Assembly: GCA_028752905.1 (NCBI GenBank)
Contig: JAQNBH010000004.1
Coordinates: 9,242,559-9,306,558 of the forward strand
DNA: 64,000 bases
Direction of reading: 5' to 3'
Source: Cladorhizidae sp. MBARI D1340-BT2
Taxonomy: Eukaryota; Porifera; Demospongiae; Poecilosclerida; Cladorhizidae
Shown here in pieces: positions 59,911 through 64,000 of the stretch. The notes under the pieces are model-generated. The model worked only from the letters and a program-made list of their open reading frames with translations, did no database searches and had not been told where the DNA came from. Numbering within the stretch: position 1 is the first letter of the stretch; the number at the start of each line of letters is the position of its first letter. A program made the position numbers and the translations under genes.

Positions 59911-62900
59911 TGGCTAAGGAATCACTAGTGGCCTATCATTAGCTATGGAATCACTAGTGGCCTATCATTAGCTAAGGAATCACTAGTGGCCTATCATTAG
60001 CTAAGGAATCACTAGTGACCTATACATTAGCTAAGGAATCACTAGTGGCCTATCATTAGCTAAGGAATCACTAGTGGCCTATAATTAGCTAAGGAATCAC
60101 TAGTGGCCTATCATTAGCTAAGGAATCACAAGTGGCCTATCATTAGCTAAGGAATCACAAGTGGCCTATCATTAGCTAAGGAATCACAAGTGGCCTATCA
60201 TTAGCTAAGGAATCACTAGTGGCCTATCATTAGCTAAGGAATCACTAGTGGCCTATCATTAGCTAAGAAATCACTGGTGGCCTATCATTAGCTAAGGAAT
60301 CACTGGTGGCCTATCATTAGCTAAGGAATCACTAGTGGCCTATCATTAGCTAAGGAATCACAAGTGGCCTATCATTAGCTAAGGAATCACTAGTGGCCTA
60401 TCATTAGCTAAGGAATCACTAGTGGCTTATCATTAGCTAAGGAATCACTAGTGGCCTATCATTAGCTAAGGAATCACTAGTGGCCTATCATTAGCTAAGG
60501 AATCACTAGTGGCCTATCATTAGCTAAGGAATCACTAGTGGCCTATCATTAGCTAAGGAATCACTAGTGGCCTATCATTAGCTATGGAATCACAAGTGGC
60601 CTATCATTAGCTATGGAATCACAAGTGGCCTATCATTAGCTATGGAATCACAAGTGGCCTATCATTAGCTAAGGAATCACTAGTGGCCTATCATTAGCTA
60701 AGGAATCACTAGTGGCCTATCATTAGCTAAGGAATCACTAGTGGCCTATCATTAGCTAAGGAATCACTAGTGGCCTATCATTAGGTAAGGAATCACTAGT
60801 GACCTATCATTAGCTAAGGAATCACTAGTGGCCTGTCATTAGCTAAGGAATCGGCTAAGGAATCACTAGTGGCCTATCATTAGCTAAGGAATCACTAGTG
60901 GCCTATCATTAGCTAAGGAATCACTAGTGGCCTATCATTAGCTAAGGAATCACTAGTGGCCTATCATTAGCTAAGAAATCACTAGTGGCCTATCATTAGC
61001 TAAGGAATCACTAGTGGCCTATCATTAGCTAAGGAATCACTAGTGGCCTATCATTAGCTAAGGAATCACTAGTGGCCTATCATTAGCTAAGGAATCACTA
61101 GTGGCCTATCATTAGCTAAGGAATCACTAGTGGCCTATCATTAGCTAAGGAATCACTAGTGACCTATCATTAGCTAAGGAATCACTAGTGGCCTGTCATT
61201 AGCTAAGGAATCACTACTAGCTATTACCATCCCTATCATTAGCTAAGGAATCACAAGTGGCCTATCATTAGCTATGGAATCACAAGTGGCCTATCATTAG
61301 CTATGGAATCACTAGTGGCCTATCATTAGCTATGGAATCACTAGTGGCTTATTATTAGCTAAGGAATCACTAGTGGCCTATCATTAGCTAAGGAATCACT
61401 AGTGGCCTATCATTAGCTAAGGAATCACTAGTGGCCTATCATTAGCTAAGGAATCACTAGTGGCCTATAATTAGGTAAGGAATCACTAGTGGCCTATCAT
61501 TAGCTAAGGAATCACTAGTGGCCTATCATTAGCTAAGGAATCACTAGTGGCTTATTATTAGCTAAGGAATCACTAGTGGCCTATCATTAGCTAAGGAATC
61601 ACTAGTGGCCTATCATTAGGTAAGGAATCACTAGTGACCTATCATTAGCTAAGGAATCACTAGTGGCCTATCATTAGCTAAGGAATCACTAGTGGCCTAT
61701 CATTAGCTAAGGAATCACTAGTGGCCTATCATTAGCTAAGGAATCACTAGTGGCCTATCATTAGCTAAGGAATCACAAGTGGCCTATCATTAGCTAAGGA
61801 ATCACTAGTAGCCTATCATTAGCTAAGGAATCACTAGTGGCCTATCATTAGCTATGGAATCACAAGTGGCCTATCATTAGCTAAGGAATCACTAGTGGCC
61901 TATCATTAGCTAAGGAATCACTAGTGGCCTATCATTAGCTAAGGAATCACTAGTGGCCTATCATTAGCTAAGGAATCACAAGTGGCCTATCATTAACTAA
62001 GGAATCACTAGTGGCCTATCATTAGGTAAGGAATCACTAGTGGCCTATCATTAGGTAAGGAATCACTAGTGGCCTATAATTAGCTAAGGAATCACTAGTG
62101 GCCTATCATTAGCTAAGGAATCACTAGTGGCCTATCATTAGCTAAGGAATCACAAGTGGCCTATCATTAGCTAAGGAATCACTAGTGGCCTATCATTAGC
62201 TAAGGAATCACTAGTGGCCTATCATTAGCTAAGAAATCACTAGTGGCCTATCATTAGCTAAGGAATCACTAGTGGCCTATCATTAGCTTAGGAATCACTA
62301 GTGGCCTATCATTAGCTAAGGAATCACTAGTGGCCTATCATTAGGTAAGGAATCACTAGTGACCTATCATTAGCTAAGGAATCACTAGTGGCCTGTCATT
62401 AGCTAAGGAATCACTAGTGGCCTATCATAAGGTAAGGAATCACTAGTGGCCTATCATTAGCTAAGGAATCACTAGTGGCCTATCATTAGCTAAGGAATCA
62501 CTAGTGGCTAAGGAATCACTAGTGGCCTATCATTAGCTATGGAATCACTAGTGGCCTATCATTAGCTAAGGAATCACTAGTGGCCTATCATTAGCTAAGG
62601 AATCACTAGTGACCTATACATTAGCTAAGGAATCACTAGTGGCCTATCATTAGCTAAGGAATCACTAGTGGCCTATAATTAGCTAAGGAATCACTAGTGG
62701 CCTATCATTAGCTAAGGAATCACAAGTGGCCTATCATTAGCTAAGGAATCACAAGTGGCCTATCATTAGCTAAGGAATCACAAGTGGCCTATCATTAGCT
62801 AAGGAATCACTAGTGGCCTATCATTAGCTAAGGAATCACTAGTGGCCTATCATTAGCTAAGAAATCACTGGTGGCCTATCATTAGCTAAGGAATCACTGG

Positions 62901-64000
62901 TGGCCTATCATTAGCTAAGGAATCACTAGTGGCCTATCATTAGCTAAGGAATCACAAGTGGCCTATCATTAGCTAAGGAATCACTAGTGGCCTATCATTA
63001 GCTAAGGAATCACTAGTGGCTTATCATTAGCTAAGGAATCACTAGTGGCCTATCATTAGCTAAGGAATCACTAGTGGCCTATCATTAGCTAAGGAATCAC
63101 TAGTGGCCTATCATTAGCTAAGGAATCACTAGTGGCCTATCATTAGCTAAGGAATCACTAGTGGCCTATCATTAGCTATGGAATCACAAGTGGCCTATCA
63201 TTAGCTATGGAATCACAAGTGGCCTATCATTAGCTATGGAATCACAAGTGGCCTATCATTAGCTAAGGAATCACTAGTGGCCTATCATTAGCTAAGGAAT
63301 CACTAGTGGCCTATCATTAGCTAAGGAATCACTAGTGGCCTATCATTAGCTAAGGAATCACTAGTGGCCTATCATTAGGTAAGGAATCACTAGTGACCTA
63401 TCATTAGCTAAGGAATCACTAGTGGCCTGTCATTAGCTAAGGAATCGGCTAAGGAATCACTAGTGGCCTATCATTAGCTAAGGAATCACTAGTGGCCTAT
63501 CATTAGCTAAGGAATCACTAGTGGCCTATCATTAGCTAAGGAATCACTAGTGGCCTATCATTAGCTAAGAAATCACTAGTGGCCTATCATTAGCTAAGGA
63601 ATCACTAGTGGCCTATCATTAGCTAAGGAATCACTAGTGGCCTATCATTAGCTAAGGAATCACTAGTGGCCTATCATTAGCTAAGGAATCACTAGTGGCC
63701 TATCATTAGCTAAGGAATCACTAGTGGCCTATCATTAGCTAAGGAATCACTAGTGACCTATCATTAGCTAAGGAATCACTAGTGGCCTGTCATTAGCTAA
63801 GGAATCACTACTAGCTATTACCATCCCTATCATTAGCTAAGGAATCACAAGTGGCCTATCATTAGCTATGGAATCACAAGTGGCCTATCATTAGCTATGG
63901 AATCACTAGTGGCCTATCATTAGCTATGGAATCACTAGTGGCTTATTATTAGCTAAGGAATCACTAGTGGCCTATCATTAGCTAAGGAATCACTAGTGGC
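59911..64000 (+). repeat. 2,594-bp tandem duplication within the satellite
   Basis: Five landmarks repeat at exactly 2,594 bp: TGGCTAAGG (59911/62505), TGACCTATACATTAG (60016/62610), CTGGTGG (60274/62868), GGAATCGGCTAAGG (60847/63441) and CACTACTAGCTATT (61212/63806). Left of about 59,850 the match fails, so the unit starts near there; the second copy runs off the window. Confidence 0.9.

Larger units (their letters stand above)
40085..64000 (+). repeat. 29-bp satellite megaarray, about 824 copies, running off the window
   Basis: The monomer includes GGCCTATCATTAGCTAAGG and AATCACTAGT; the period is 29 bp throughout. It contains the palindromes TTAGCTAA and ACTAGT. Two positions vary most: TAAGG/TATGG and CTAG/CAAG. 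Truncated monomers (e.g. GGCTAAGG joined directly to AATCACTAGTGG) act as landmarks and reveal larger duplications. No gene, spacer or mobile element interrupts it; the only non-monomer insert is ACTACTAGCTATTACCATCC, seen four times. Confidence 0.98.
42986..64000 (+). repeat. Satellite domain B: TAAGG/CTAG-type monomers
   Basis: From about 42,985 most monomers read TAGCTAAGGAATCACTAGT, with scattered GGTAAGG, CTATGG, CAAG and GTGACC variants. The switch from domain A takes place within one or two monomers. Confidence 0.88.

Noticed and set aside
40085..64000. CRISPR-like array of 29-bp repeats
   Set aside because: Units abut directly without unique spacers, and the setting is an animal genome; it is a satellite.

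Overview
The window is animal nuclear DNA: genes are split by GT-AG introns, the mobile elements are metazoan types (Ty3/gypsy, CR1/L2-like LINE, hAT, Penelope-like), and much of the sequence is minisatellite. One coding intron is only 63 bp. A marine invertebrate, possibly a sponge, would fit, but no single feature proves the species.

Layout. 1-3922 is the 5' part of an apparently undecayed Ty3/gypsy LTR retrotransposon on the minus strand: one uninterrupted gag-pol frame running off the window edge, a tRNA-Ser(GCT)-type primer binding site and a 217-bp LTR. 3923-6340 shows no recognisable gene. 6340-12420 is a dead plus-strand LINE, split by a 2,965-bp hAT transposon (7048-10012) with perfect 14-bp terminal inverted repeats and a broken minus-strand transposase. 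13472-15793 is a plus-strand multi-exon gene for a multi-pass membrane protein I do not recognise; a fragment of its second exon recurs near 18.6 kb.

34977-20620 (minus strand) is the main host gene. Eight exons join in frame to 2,184 nt, a 727-residue protein with an acidic, Pro/Ser-rich N-terminal half and a more ordered C-terminal half. I do not recognise the family. Its introns hold at least six minisatellites (periods about 18, 32, 32, 33, 41 and 41 bp) and two telomere-like CCCTAA-rich tracts. One composite module (CCCTAA-like tract, short spacer, 18-bp array) occurs twice.

36.2-39.1 kb holds a broken Penelope-like element (GIY-YIG remnant) and members of a fold-back repeat family whose core matches the 32-bp array in intron 2. 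From 39.36 kb the window is satellite: a short array of a 29-bp monomer in inverted orientation, a 350-bp spacer, then an unbroken array of the same monomer on the opposite strand from about 40,085 to the window end (about 824 copies). That array has variant domains and nested duplications at offsets of 609, 1,317, 2,594 and 7,356 bp.

The most unusual structures are this hierarchical 29-bp array with its inverted companion, and the fold-back/Penelope-linked family that seems to have seeded a 2.3-kb intronic satellite with its own 956-bp higher-order repeat. I found no bacterial operon, CRISPR array, rRNA or tRNA gene.
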